Notes: generated by a model not told the origin, from the sequence alone. A DNA stretch of 64,000 nt from Brachynemurus nebulosus (GCA_035578155.1 JAPWDM010000015.1:13378574-13442573), one strand, 5' to 3'; counted from the stretch's first letter, positions 47,681-59,445 are shown. Numbers and translations: made by a program.

Positions 47681-50600
47681 CTATTCTTCTAGCAAGAAAC
47701 TTCTTATTTTTAGTGCTCCACTAACATAATTATAAATATCATTTATTTTTGAGTTCGTCAAGGTAGTTAACAACTCAATTAGTTTTGTTGTTGGATCATT
47801 AGTTGGGAATAAATGTTTATTTATATAATGATTCCTGTACGGTTCATACATAGGGCATCTAAACAAAAAGTGAATCAGTGTTTCAGGCTCATCAAAATTG
47901 CAGAGCTGGCATTTATCATTTTGTTGCCATTTATAAATAATATTATTTATAGTTAATTTAACTGTGAAATTTCCGCTTAATCTCAGTTGGCTGATTAATC
48001 TTATTTTTACAAAATTAATTTTAAATTTCAGATATGTTTGTGTTCCTTCCTCTACCATAATAAACTGGTAAATTGGGCTATATCCCGAATTTATAATCTT
48101 TTCTTTATCTATAATAATTAATTTAGCTTTATATTTATCTATTATATTATTAAACTGATTTTTTGTATTTTCGAAACTTTGTTCATCCCAAACATGGTTC
48201 ATTTCAATGCTATATAATATTTCTTTAAGTTGGCTAGCCCAATTGTACTTTTTTAATGTACTATCGATTCTATCCAAAGTTACGAGTCGATTATAGCAGA
48301 TTTTCGGTAATTGCTGATCTGTCATTTTTAATATTTTCATCCACCAACTGAGCACTAGTTTTAATGCAGCTATTGTTATGTGCTCCTTTCCTGTCTCCTT
48401 TCTGATAATATAATGTGGGGTACTTCGTTGCCACCCAAATACTGTTTTAAAAAAGTTGCCTTAAACACGTTCTATCAATTCTAAGTATCTCAGGCTCCAC
48501 GTTTCCGCACCATATAGAAGCGTGGTTTTAACAACACTATCAAACAAATTTATTCTTGCTTCCCAACTCTGCATTTTTGATTTGACTATAATATCTTTGA
48601 TCCTACTCGTGGCCATATTTGCTTTTCGAATTGCATTTTCTGCCTGTTTAACATAAATGCATGAGGACGACAGAACAACTCCAAGATAACAGTACGAATT
48701 GACATTTTCAATCGTTTGGCCATCAACCTTTAGTGTAGGCATTCGACCCAGCCTCCCCCCTTTTCTAAAAATTACCATTTTTGTTTTTTCCACGTTAATA
48801 CTTAGACCATTCTCCTTACAGTATTGTGATAATACCTGTAACGCTTTTTGAGCATTGCCTGGGCTATTCGTTGTCAGCACCAAGTCGTCAGCGTAGAGTA
48901 GTAAAAGTACCTCGTTAAAACCGTCTATGTTGACCCCTCTAACTTTGTTATCGATCATGAATTGGTTTAAATCATTTATAAATAAAGTAAAAAGAAGCGG
49001 TGAAATGGTATCCCCCTGTAAAACCCCTTTAGTAATTTTAATATTTTTGCTATTTTGTCCGTTCACAGCTAGTTTAAATTTCGCGTTGTTATAGAAGGAA
49101 CTCAATATGTTAATAATTTTAGTGCTGATGCCGATTTTAGACAATTTTTGCCACAAAAGTGAATGGGGAACCGAGTCAAATGCTCTTCGAAAATCAACAA
49201 ATATTGTATAAACTTTACTTTTATTGAGGCGTATGTTAATATTTAATATACTACTTAACGTAAATATGGCATCACGGCACCCCCTACCTTTCCTAAAACC
49301 GTACTGTTGATCCTGGAGTATATTTCTATCGTCGACCCAAGTTTGTATACGCTCTGATAAAATGGTGGTAAACAGCTTTGCAATAGTATTTAACAGTGAA
49401 ATTCCTCGATAGTTATGCGGGTTATTTTTATCCCCCTTTTTATAAAGCAGGCAAAGATGTGATTCCGACCAGCTCTCTGGAGTACATTCTACTTGTAAAA
49501 TTTTATTGTAAGTACTTAGTAAATAATTACACCAGTTATTTGGCAAATATTTTAAAAATTCATTTGGGATCTGGTCAGGACCAGCAGCCTTCCCCGCCTT
49601 ACATTTATTAAGAACGTTCTTTAATTCTGTCATAGTTATGGCGCAATTTAAATAAGGATCATCTATAAATCTTCTTTCATTAATCACCCACAGATCAATA
49701 TTATTAGTATATATTATTTCATAAAAGTTTTCCCATTCACTCATGTTAATGTTATTTGAATACTGTCTGTAGTTTTTACGATATATTTGTACGGTTTTCC
49801 AAAATTCACTACTATTATTTACGTTAAATAATTTTTGGCTAATTTCTTTAAAGTAATTCTCTTTTTCCCTTTTTAATACGTGGTTATATTCTAATTTTAA
49901 TTTTACATAATTCAAACGTAGTTCTTTAGTATATCCTTCTTTTTTGAATTTTTTAAAGGCCTCAACTACTTGTGTTTTAAAATTTAAACATTTTTCGGTA
50001 AACCACGGGTTTTCGTACGTTCTTATTTTACTGCAACGCTTTTTACAAAGCATTTCAGTATTTTTTGCAACCTTTTCAATATTGCTAATAATACAGTTAC
50101 TCATCTCAGTGGCTGAATATTCCTCAAAATTTTCTATTATTTGATTACGCATTATTTCTAAAAACAAATTTTTATTTTTCTCTATCCATTTAATTTTTTC
50201 TACATCTATTTCAGTTTCATTTTTAAATGGTTTATGTTTTACATTATGATTTCTCAAAGTGAGAAGTACCGGCAGATGATCCGACGTCAATATCTCATTC
50301 AACACCTTAAGATCTATTATTTCAGGCAGCGCCGTATCGTTTGCCCAAACCAAGTCTATAACACTTTTACCGATACCACTGAGGTAAGTAAACTGTGCTG
50401 GCCTGTCACTCTGTGTTCGCCCATTAATAACACTGAACCCCCAGCTTTCCATAAAATTTACTAATAATTCGCCCCGCTGATTAGTTGTATGATCTAACGT
50501 TTCCCTTTCAACAGATAAATATGGACCATTAATTACATTATTTTCATATTTTTCAGAAAAATCATTAAGCTTTCCAATTCTCGCATTAAAATCTCCAAGT

Positions 50601-51070
50601 AAATATATTTTAGTATTTACGTACTTTATAGTAATTTCTGCAATTAACTCATACAGCAAATTTATATACTCTAACATACAGTAGTTAGGATTTAAATATA
50701 TAAATATTAATATCATTTTCATCTGACCGGTGCCTACTCTTACTGCAATCCACCAATTAGAAATGCTAATTAACTCACTATATAAATCTTTTAATACGCA
50801 AACTACAATACCTCCCTTTCCCCTACCTAATGATTTTTCTTTCACAGCTTTTTGTACATAGAATTCATAATTTAGTAAAAATCTAGGCTTAGCTATATCG
50901 TTCCATACCCATGTTTCATTAAAGCAAAGGATACACATATTTTTAATTACTGTTTGTTGGTTAGCATCCATATTTATAACATTTGAAAAACCATGACAGT
51001 TCCAAATAAACACTGTGAACTGAAATATATCCTGTTCATCGGGCTGTTTAGTTGTTAATGAGTTCTCTAC
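47681..51070 (-). pseudogene. LINE ORF2: APE endonuclease and reverse transcriptase, one in-frame stop
   Basis: Endonuclease: FIWNCHG at the very start, NETWVW, GDFNARIG (about residues 140-147), DLVWAND and SDHLPV (~244). Linker PWFTEKCLNFK. Reverse transcriptase: GKAAGPDQIPNEFLKYLP, FVDFRRAFDSVPH (~605), KGVLQGDTISPLLF (~662) and catalytic YADD (~707). A single TAA at 48461-48463 breaks the thumb region; the same frame then continues 35 codons to an ATG at 48355 and on to the zinc motif CQLCNFDE...HFLFRC and the true end at 47681. All catalytic residues are present. There is no AUG before the endonuclease: the frame is open leftward from 51070, directly at the end of ORF1, and codon 51013 is GTG. 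Translation probably depends on frameshifting from ORF1. It would nick target DNA and prime cDNA there. Confidence 0.9.
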
Positions 51071-51076
51071 TTTTTT
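51067..51076 (-). promoter_or_regulatory. Putative -1 ribosomal frameshift site (A AAA AAG then UAG)
   Basis: The zero-frame codons are ATA AAA AAG TAG, so the heptamer A-AAA-AAG (51076-51070) matches the X-XXY-YYZ slippery rule and sits immediately before the ORF1 stop. Slipping back one base gives GTA GAG AAC, which is exactly the open ORF2 frame. No downstream pseudoknot was demonstrated. Confidence 0.55.
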
Positions 51077-51753
51077 ATTTGAGTTAAGTTTTTTGACTTA
51101 GGTGTACTGCACTGTGTTTGTTCAGATGTCGATTTTCTAGCGAAGTTTCTATTGATTTTTTTTGGTTCTGGTGTAATTTTTTCTAGCGTGCTATCTTCTT
51201 CTGATGATTGTGCATGCATTCTTTTCTTTTCATTCGTTTCTTTTCTCTTTTTTCTGGCTTCACCTCTACGAATTCTAAGTTCTTTCGGCAGGTCTTCGTT
51301 AATATATACCTTGCTACCTTTTAATTTAAATCGGTTCTTAAGTATTTCCGTTTTTATTTTCATGCTATTTAAGCTTATTTTAACTGGCTTATTGTTATCG
51401 TTTTTACCCATAATGTAGATTTGTTCAATATCATTTACTGTCAAGTTTAGATCTAATTTTTCATTTAATAGAGGTATTACTTTTTCTTCTAAATTATTGT
51501 TTTCTATTTCTGATTCGATAGATTCTAATCCATGTATTACAATGTTACGTTTGTTTATCTCTTTTTTTAAATACAATATTTCTTCTTTTTGTTGTACTAC
51601 TGTGTTTTCTAAAACATTGCATTTCTCTACAACCTCACTATAAAGTTTTTTTAACTGCACCATTTCACTTTTAAATTCTTTTTTAATATTTATTTCCGTT
51701 TGCTCCATTTTATTTAATATTCCTTGGTATATTTCATTTAATTTTTGTTCCAT
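51067..51753 (-). CDS. LINE ORF1: coiled-coil RNA-binding protein
   Basis: A 228-residue intact frame. Residues 1-70 are heptad-rich (LNKMEQTEINIKKEFKSEMV and LENTVVQQKEEILYLKKEIN), predicted coiled coil. KRNIVIHGLESIE starts the region seen in LINE ORF1 RNA-binding proteins, followed by a basic C-terminal tail (RRGEARKKRKETNEKKR). It likely trimerises and coats element RNA. The stop TAG (51067-51069) directly follows the run AAAAAAG. Confidence 0.85.
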   Translation of the reverse strand: MEQKLNEIYQGILNKMEQTEINIKKEFKSEMVQLKKLYSEVVEKCNVLENTVVQQKEEILYLKKEINKRNIVIHGLESIESEIENNNLEEKVIPLLNEKLDLNLTVNDIEQIYIMGKNDNNKPVKISLNSMKIKTEILKNRFKLKGSKVYINEDLPKELRIRRGEARKKRKETNEKKRMHAQSSEEDSTLEKITPEPKKINRNFARKSTSEQTQCSTPKSKNLTQIKK

Positions 51754-52061
51754 GGTAATTTCTTATTTTATACGTTTATATTAAAGTAAAACTATTTTTA
51801 AAATTATTTGTTTATGTTTATATAATATACGAAATAACAATATTAGGTACTGATATAATTTGATGTACACAAGTCTATTTAAAATTATTGTAACCTTAAA
51901 TGTAATGCTTTTTCTAATTTTTTAATTTTTTTCTTTATATATATTTTTCTTTTATTATTATAAAACTTTGCACTTGCTTACTAATCGAAATATATATATA
52001 TTTTTTTTAAAATTTTCAATTAAAATTCTTTAAACTGCACTTTTAAAACAAATAATTCTTC

Positions 52062-52310
52062 AAAGCTTTAAACTTATTTGGATTTATTGGAAACGTACTT
52101 GTAAGAGCCAAAAGGATTATAAAGAAGCGATAAATTTTATTTTTGTTTATGCCTGTTATTTCAGCTGAATCTTCGTAAGAATGAAAACATTTTTTTGCTG
52201 GATTCCCGTCATTGCTACTTCCAAATCCGAGTTTAGGTTTGTGTATTATGAGACCCATTTTTTTTCTGAATTCGTCTTTGATATATTTTTTTTCTAATGT
52301 CTACTTTATG
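52062..52310 (-). pseudogene. Transib transposase pseudogene, middle piece
   Basis: Reading right to left: YIKDEFRKKMGLIIHKPKLG, then GFGSSNDGNPAKKCF and EITGINKNKIYRFFIILLAL, ending at NPNKFKAL where the LINE entered. The SNDGN-A-K/R segment corresponds to the Transib motif matching GNFARKL in RAG1. The first 14 bases (52062-52075) are the right copy of the LINE target duplication. Confidence 0.75.
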
Positions 52311-53315
52311 CTTATTTTCTGCACTTCAAATTTGCCACTTATATATAGTTAGTTTATAACTTACGTGAATCAAACACTCAAATATATGAATCTACGCATG
52401 TAGTGGAGATATTCCAAAATTTAAAAAATTTTTGTTATCAACATTTTTATATAAACTAAGAGATATGTTATTGAAATCTTTTGAAGTTATATGACACAGG
52501 TAGCATCATTGATTTGATTTGGTATCAGTTCTAGTATTGACGGTTTTTCCGTCAATCATACACAGAATTAAATTATGTCTCAAATTTATTTTAGTACCAT
52601 TGTATTCTATTTCCGATGGTATTAATGTTTCTATCTGACAAATCGAATTTCATTTTAATCCAACTTCAGAACCACTTATTGTGACATTATTTTACCCACT
52701 ATCAGTGTGTTAATAGCAAAAATTAGTGTATATAAACTAGTATGTAATTTAAGAGGGTGACTCACCCCCTCTCCAGTGTTGCTCAAACTCAATTTTGAAT
52801 TCGAGAATTTAATTTCTACGTTATTCTAATTGTCTTAAGCTATTTTCCGTGAAGAAGAACTTGAAATACCCAAATTGTACGACTATTCGACATAGTCACC
52901 CTCCAGTTAACTACCCCTAGACTTAACATTAGGGCATTGAGCAAAAATAGGTCAATTAGATTTTTTGACGTAGATTTCAAATCTGTAAACAAAATTTTTA
53001 TATTGTTTATTTTTCACCCCCTTTTTGCAAAATTAACCCCCAACCACCCCTGTTGATGTAATATGAACAAATTGCATATCAATAGATAGCTCTTTGAAAA
53101 AGAGCAATATCGCTAATTTAAACTTTTGCTCTATCTCTTACTGTTTTCGAGATATTTGAAAAATTAAATTTTTACCCCAATTTTTGGAGGGCGATTTCAC
53201 CCCTTCAAACCGTTTTTCCGCAGATAAAAAAAAATACGTGTCCCTTAGTTTTTAGTGTTCTACAATATATTTAAGTTTCATCGAAATCGATAGGTCCGGC
53301 CTCGGGACCTTTACT
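52310..53315. mobile_element. Terminus of a divergent pogo-like long-TIR element inside Transib
   Basis: The segment 53165-53315 parallels the pogo-type TIRs element for element: TTTTTACCCCAATTTTTGGA, GATTTCACCCCTT, GCAGATAAAAAAAAATACG, GTTTCATCGAAAT and the last bases CCTTTACTTGT (complement ACAAGTAAAGG, the same start as 24719). It is clearly diverged (roughly two thirds identical by eye). The opposite end was not found near 52310. It separates Transib pieces, though loss of Transib codons also occurred. A GACTCACCCCCTCTCC word at 52757 may mark an inner repeat. Confidence 0.55.
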
Positions 53316-54196
53316 TGTGAGTATAAGTGTACTTAACGTAATCTTTAATCAAATCTGTCGACTCTTTGATAAATAGAAGAATTAATGGTCTACAACTTCT
53401 TGGTGAAGCTGCAGTCGGGTTTCTCCAGATAACTGTTTTACCACTGCCGTCTATGTTATCGATTTCTGATTGTATCGGAGCAATAGTAATCAAATAAATA
53501 CTTGAATCTAAAATTCTCTTATCCTGAAATAACTGTTTATACTCAGCTTGTCTCGATGTACCATCACATCCCCATTTCAGCAAAGAGATGGTCTCAAGTT
53601 GGTTTTTAGAAAGTGAGGAAATAACTTCATGCATTGAATGACAAAGTCTCGCCGAAGCGTGATCTAATAAATCTTGTAAAGATATTTTTACAGGTGATTC
53701 AGTGATAGATATATTTTTGGGGTAGCATCTTACCTTGCAGAAGTAACATTTTCATAAGGGGGATAAATCTTGCAATTGTGACCATTTGCAGTTTTTCTTA
53801 TTAGATTGTATTGGAACTTGGTAAGCTTCGCTCCAACAGTAAGTGCTAAAGCTTCGTCTGCTGTGCAAGGTATGTATGATTCTTCAGAAGTGATATCTTG
53901 TTTTGTGATTATAGCCTTACATTGTTAAGCAGATTTTAGACGACCATTTTCTGTTAAATTCATTTTGGCGGCAAAGGTTCATCACAAGATTTTTTCATAC
54001 GCAAGTGTTTAGTTTTTCTGCGTTTTGATCGTTCACTGCTCTCACAAAATTTTTTAGAAGGTCTTCCACCAACGTGCTTTAAAACATCTTTTTCAACAAC
54101 AAAATAAATACCTTTATTAAGCCAACTAGATTCTTTTTTATTGAAATAGCCATTGTTTCTTTTAGCGGAAAACCATTTCTGTTTATAATTGAACAT
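53311..54196 (-). pseudogene. Transib transposase pseudogene, N-terminal piece
   Basis: Begins MFNYKQKWFSAKRNNGYF (54196), then GGRPSKKFCESSERSKRRKT, a region with slips and a stop around 53930-53975, PCTADEALALTVGAKLTKFQ, YPPYENV, CYPKNISITESP and LLDHASARLCHSMHEVISSL. LKWGCDGTSRQAEYKQLF follows, whose Asp corresponds to the first catalytic Asp of Transib/RAG1. Next is YLITIAPIQSEID, then VIWRNPTAASPRSCRPL, ending near IKDY. The middle part with the second catalytic Asp is missing. Family assignment is by remembered Transib motifs. Confidence 0.75.
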
Positions 54197-54199
54197 AAA

Positions 54200-56430
54200 T
54201 TTCGATAATATATATAGTGTATCGGACTTAAATATAGGTGCCGGATAATTGAATTATCTTTAAAATAAAAAATTAAAAAAAGGATCCATCAAATAGTTTC
54301 TGAGTTATCCTCTCAACCAGTTTTCCAAAAATGTGGTTCCGATATATTATAAAATATATATAAAGAAACGTATTTTCAAAATTTTATATTTAATACTCAT
54401 TATTGTGTAGCGATGCCTACATCTATTCTGGTAAAGCATAATTTCATAAATTCTTAAAACAAAATTAATAAAAATAATAAAAGGATAATTTTATAAAATC
54501 AAAATTTAATCAATATGTACATTATTATTCAAAAATAATCTCACAAAATTTATATCTAGACATCTAGTGAATTTGTATAAAAACAATATCGATATATTGT
54601 AATCCTATTACTGTTCAAATTGCCATCAAATGTAAAAAAAAAAATCAATACTGTGGCTATCTACTAGATCTCTAATGAACTAATATTCAAATTACATATT
54701 TTTCACAAATGATTCCAAAACACCAGCAAAATATTTTTTTTTTATATAAAATTAAAAATTACAAGCTCAAACTTATTGATTTAAAAATTTTTGTTTAAAA
54801 ATCAAATAAGGCAATGTTTCACAAAACGAAATCTTATTGATCGATTCATAAAGTTTAACAAATAACTTATATAACGTAAACAAATTCGAACCGGTAGCGT
54901 CTCTTTTTCAAAAAATAGAACTTTGAAGAGTACACAATTCACTTGCACAATGGAGGATACACGATTTGATAGGATTACCGTGAAAACGCGATTAGGGTGA
55001 ACATCACCATGAGAAATTTATTTAAATTCAAAAGTAAAATAGTTTATCAAAAAAGAAATAATTTTAATTATACAGTTTAATCAAATTTGCATAATGGAAT
55101 CATTTGAAACAAATTTTTTTACAATCATTACTACAATTAGAAATAATTCAACTCTGGACTATAAGTAACATTTCGAATATTCAATTTACAAAAAAAAAGG
55201 AAAAGGGGAAATTTAAATTAAAATAAAATTTAAGTCTAGATTTCATCTTTGTTCAATACACTTACAAATATTTCATGTTCATAATTTTGTTGTTAAATGT
55301 CTAAAGCACATTGCATTTTTCCTTTAAAAGAAAAAAAAAACTTTAATTTTCGTCATTGTAATATTTCTTTCGAATACTTAATTTCATATATCACGTTTAA
55401 ATTACTTTTCACTTGTTTCAATCTCACTTATTTAAACATTTTCGTTGATGTTTTATTGTAAAACACGTTTACAAAGTTAAGTTTCGAAATATCACAAAAT
55501 AATCATACACAATTAGTTATTGTAATATTCATTCAAATATCTAACTTCGCAATGTCACATTTAAATTAATTTAAGTCTTTTCATAATAATGTTACTTTAT
55601 TCAATTCATTTTATATCAAATCCAATTCTAAAAGGAAAGCTAAATTACACATAAGAGTGCAGCGAAATGTAAAAAACATTGACACTTGTACAATCTCACT
55701 TTGAGGTTAATTTTAAATATTTTCATTGATTTTGTTTTAAACCATGTTTATTCTAAATATTCTAGTCACGTTCGTTATTATTCTTCGTTATTTATTTATA
55801 AATGTAAAAATCATTTATTTAAATACTAATTTAAACATAGTTTAATAACGTTTCGATCACAATATATTTCTTTGACAATTCTTAATTTCGTGCATAAGCC
55901 GTTTAGTCTGTTTTGTTCCACTTACATGTGTGTATATCTCTACAGGGCCAAATTAACCCTTACAGCGGGCGTCATTTTGAAAGAATTAAAGTGATCCAAA
56001 ATCACGCCCTAGTAATTTATTTTTCATTCTGCCATAAGATTAATCAATTCTTAATCATTTGTCATTTGTCAATTTAAGGAGATGAAAAATTTTTAACAAC
56101 ATATTTCGTTTAAAGTAAAATTATATTTCAAAATGTATTACAGTAAAATTTACTCTGCTAAAAGCAATACTTTATAGATAACTTTGTACTACAATTTTGT
56201 ATTTTGAATATTGATTTTTTAAGCGCGTTATTTTGTAATTCCGTAAATTTTTAAAATTTGTAATAAATATTGTTAATGATTTGGAAATCACATTTAATAA
56301 CTTTCGTTTCCGTTTTTTCTTTTAAAAATATTTTCAGATATATTTGGTACGGGGATGCGACCCATTCTTTACCTCTGGACAGGCACCCAAATTTCCACTA
56401 GCGCAAAGGTTTCTAATAGCCAATGGGCCC
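54200..56430. other. AT-rich non-coding stretch
   Basis: No coding domain, TIR or tandem array was recognised over ~2.2 kb. A GC-richer block just before 56432 (GGGGATGCGACCCATTC, GGACAGGCACCC) is noted. Confidence 0.55.
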
Positions 56431-56584
56431 CTGTTAGGAACCCTTTGATTTTCTCGTCTAACTTTAACAAATTCAAGTAGCCGAAAAACCCCATATCCTA
56501 ATTAGTTTTAATTCACGTAGCACACCCATCCACCTACCAATAATATTTATTTACCTTCAAATAATGTTTTTTTTTCGCTACAAA

Positions 56585-56596
56585 TGGTAGCAGAGG
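56585..56596 (+). promoter_or_regulatory. Primer-binding site matching initiator tRNA-Met
   Basis: TGGTAGCAGAGG is complementary over 11 bases to CTCTGCTACCA, the 3' end of insect initiator tRNA-Met as I recall it. It lies two bases after the LTR end GCTACA. Confidence 0.6.
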
Positions 56597-56643
56597 GAAA
56601 ATCCCCATAGTCGGCTACTTAAAAACAAATTTTCTTTAATTAA

Positions 56644-56644
56644 A

Positions 56645-56720
<76 letters not shown>
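56644..56720. repeat. (TA)n microsatellite
   Basis: About 38 uninterrupted TA units. The similar runs at 3337-3405, 8866-9062 (interrupted) and 10965-11030 show that this is common in this genome. Confidence 0.95.
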
Positions 56721-56722
<2 letters not shown>

Positions 56723-57504
56723 CCACTTAGCACTTCTAAAAGATTATAAAGTAAAAAAAAAAACATATATTTTAATTCAAATTTATGTAACAGGTATATA
56801 TTTAGTAAAAGAGTATAGTTACATGGAATATAATCTAAAAAAATCCAAGGAGGAATCCAAGGAGTGCATTTTCGCATTAGCCAATGTAAGGAATTACAGC
56901 AATTTCCGATGGAGATGAAAATTCGATGTATAATTAAATTTTCGGAAACATAACTTCAACATCCAAAAAAGATAAGTTTTATATATTAACCTTAAATTTA
57001 CCTTTCAATTATATCATTTCCTTAGATTCCTATATTTCAATTATTCATCTTAAATTAATTTATTACCAAACCAATATATAAATTTATCATTACCAATCAA
57101 TTCAATTTAAACCTAACTACTTAAAAATACATTTTCTTTCCAAACCATATTATTTTATCTAACATCACCTAATCTTTACATAATGCCCAAAACAATAATT
57201 TTCATTTTCCAAAATCTTGTATTTTCAAAACTTAAAAAATTATTTTCATTACAATTTTTTAAATTAAATCTTTAAACAAATATAAGCTCATTACGTAAAT
57301 TTAAACTTTTAACAAACTACTTTCATTTGCGATTTAATACAAAAATAAATATTCACGTTCTAACAAAATTATAAATTAGTCTTATATAAAAACAAATTAC
57401 TTTCAAAACACAAAATTTAAATTTACTATGTTTTTCAAGTAATATAAATTCCAAAAAGTTTATTTAAAGTAAAAATTAGTAATTATATTTGCATATTTTA
57501 ATTC

Positions 57505-57895
57505 ATTTCGGTCGAATTACCATTATAGTATGGTATCAAACCGTCCTACGCGACACATTGAGTAAACCCCTAGTCAGTAATTCGTACCATATTCCATTTA
57601 TTGTAAAATTTATTTCGGTCGCATTACTATTATACTATGGTATCAAACCGTCCTATGCGACACATTGAGTAAACCCCTAGTCTAGTAATTCGTACCATAT
57701 TTTCATTTAGTGTATAGTTTAGTCTAGTCGATTTGCTATTTATACTACGGTATCATGTTATGTCTTAAATGTTGGAAAAACGGTCTTGTTCCGTAAACCA
57801 AAAGTTTTGCACCGTCTAGAATCCGTCCAACGCGACAAAGTATTGAGTAAACCCCTAGTCTAGTGATTCGTACCATATTTTATTTAGTGTATAAT
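57505..57895. repeat. ~110 bp tandem repeat, three copies, one with insertion
   Basis: GGTATCAAACCGTCCTACGC, CACATTGAGTAAACCCCTAG and ATTCGTACCATATT recur with starts near 57505, 57613 and 57715. The third copy is interrupted by ~60 bp (about 57756-57818) of unrelated sequence containing GTTGGAAAAACGGTCTTG. Confidence 0.75.
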
Positions 57896-59445
57896 TTTCT
57901 AAATTAGTTTTTCCGACACGTAGGTCGATGCGGTGAACATAAGTTTCAGCCAGTATAGGTTAAGTTAAAAAAAAAACACGTTGCATATCTGCTAATACAT
58001 CTTTATTTAGACTCTTAGCAAACCTTTGAGTTATTAAAGATGAGCAGGCATAGTTTAGTTTAGTTTAGTAATTTAGTTATTAATAATATTTAGGCAACTA
58101 ATATAGGTTATTTAATAAAAATACAAATATTTAGAATTTAAGTTCAATTTGTAATAAAATTACAATTCAGCAATTATAATTACTAATATAAAAAAAAATA
58201 AAAAATTTATTTTAATGTAACTTGTTACTCAATTTGAAAGTTTAGCTTATATAATTATAAAAAAAAATTTAATAAACTACAGCTATAATTTTCATGCTTG
58301 TTAAACGTAATTAATTAAAAAAATTTACGTAATGAACTCTCACAAATTTACTTTCATAACTTCCAATGTTAATTTATATGCAAACTATAATTTAAACAAA
58401 TTTCTTGCCAAATTTAGTCTTCCCTCAATTTTCAATTATCAAACATTAATTTAATGGGCCTAATTGTCCAAATATCAATTTAATATATGAATTACTAAAA
58501 TACATATTATTCAATTTACGTCAACGTATAAATTTAAAATTCAAAACATATTTCCTTAATTTATTATATACTTCGCGTTAAATGTCAAAGAAATACACAC
58601 AATTATTTAAAAAAAAAAATATAACAACAAATACAAAACATAACTATAATACGTATATATGTAAACAAATCTTATACAATTTCAAAATCTTTCTATTCAA
58701 ATATTATTAATGATCCAAATACTACAAATGCACAAATTTCCATAAAAAATTGTTTCATTCTAAACTTAAAATATCATGATTCCATTTTGCATTACACGTA
58801 AATTACATAATTTTATATAATTAACATAAATTTATTGATAAAAATTATTTTATATATTATTTTAACTAAATTGCGATTTTACAAGTTACAATAATGCAAA
58901 TTTAAATGGAAAATTTTACAAACGAAATGTATTTTCAAATTTCAATAAGACAATTATAATCTAATACGCATATAATGTATTCAAAAAAATTTAAAATTAA
59001 AATTTATTATTTGCAAATTAATATTTCATTATCTATAAATTATCGAAATTCAAAATCAAAATGTAAAATTAATGTAAAATTATACAAAATCACTAGCCAG
59101 ATCATGAAATTATGCCTTTACAATTTAAATTCAACAAATCAATGATGAAATATATACATATTTGGATTATTAACTCCTATTACATATATAAAGGAAAAAC
59201 TGATCTACCAAACTACAACATTTTATTCATAATTAGAGACGACTGCTAAATGTGGACCAAATTTCTTCAAGTTTGCAAAATGTTCACCTCATCTTATAAA
59301 TCAACATGTCATCAAATTAAAGTAAGCAAATTAAAGTAGCCGAAAACCCCCATATCCTAATTAGTTTTAATTCACGTAGCTAACCCATCCATCTACCAAT
59401 AAATTTATCTCAATATATTATTTTTATATTTTTTTTTTTGCTACA

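Larger units (their letters stand above)
47301..52061 (-). mobile_element. Full-length LINE (non-LTR retrotransposon), nearly intact
   Basis: A 4.76 kb element read right to left: a 5' untranslated region (52061-51754), ORF1 (51753-51067), ORF2 (to 47681) with one stop, a ~360 bp 3' untranslated region, and a (TTA)n tail (47301-47323) in place of poly-A. A perfect 14-15 bp target duplication flanks it. It inserted inside the Transib pseudogene, in the codons for KFKAL, so Transib is older. The clade is not certain: an APE endonuclease plus a CCHC motif after the reverse transcriptase fits the CR1/I/Jockey group, and the repeated-triplet tail recalls I elements. Confidence 0.9.
56432..59445 (+). 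mobile_element. Non-coding LTR retrotransposon remnant (TRIM/LARD-like)
   Basis: Directly repeated ~120-165 bp ends (56432-56582 and about 59281-59445) share AGTAGCCGAAAA, CCCCATATCCTAATTAGT, TTTTAATTCACGTAGC and CCATCCA, and both finish ...GCTACA. A tRNA-Met-type primer-binding site follows the left copy by two bases. The ~2.7 kb interior has no gag or pol and is made of a (TA)n run, a 110 bp tandem array and AT-rich DNA. The 5' edges of the LTRs (TGTT) are uncertain and no target duplication was found. Confidence 0.5.

Noticed and set aside
56578..56877. 99-residue frame with a Tyr-Ile repeat
   Set aside because: The repeat is the (TA)n microsatellite translated; the same applies to the end of the frame at 10490-11041.
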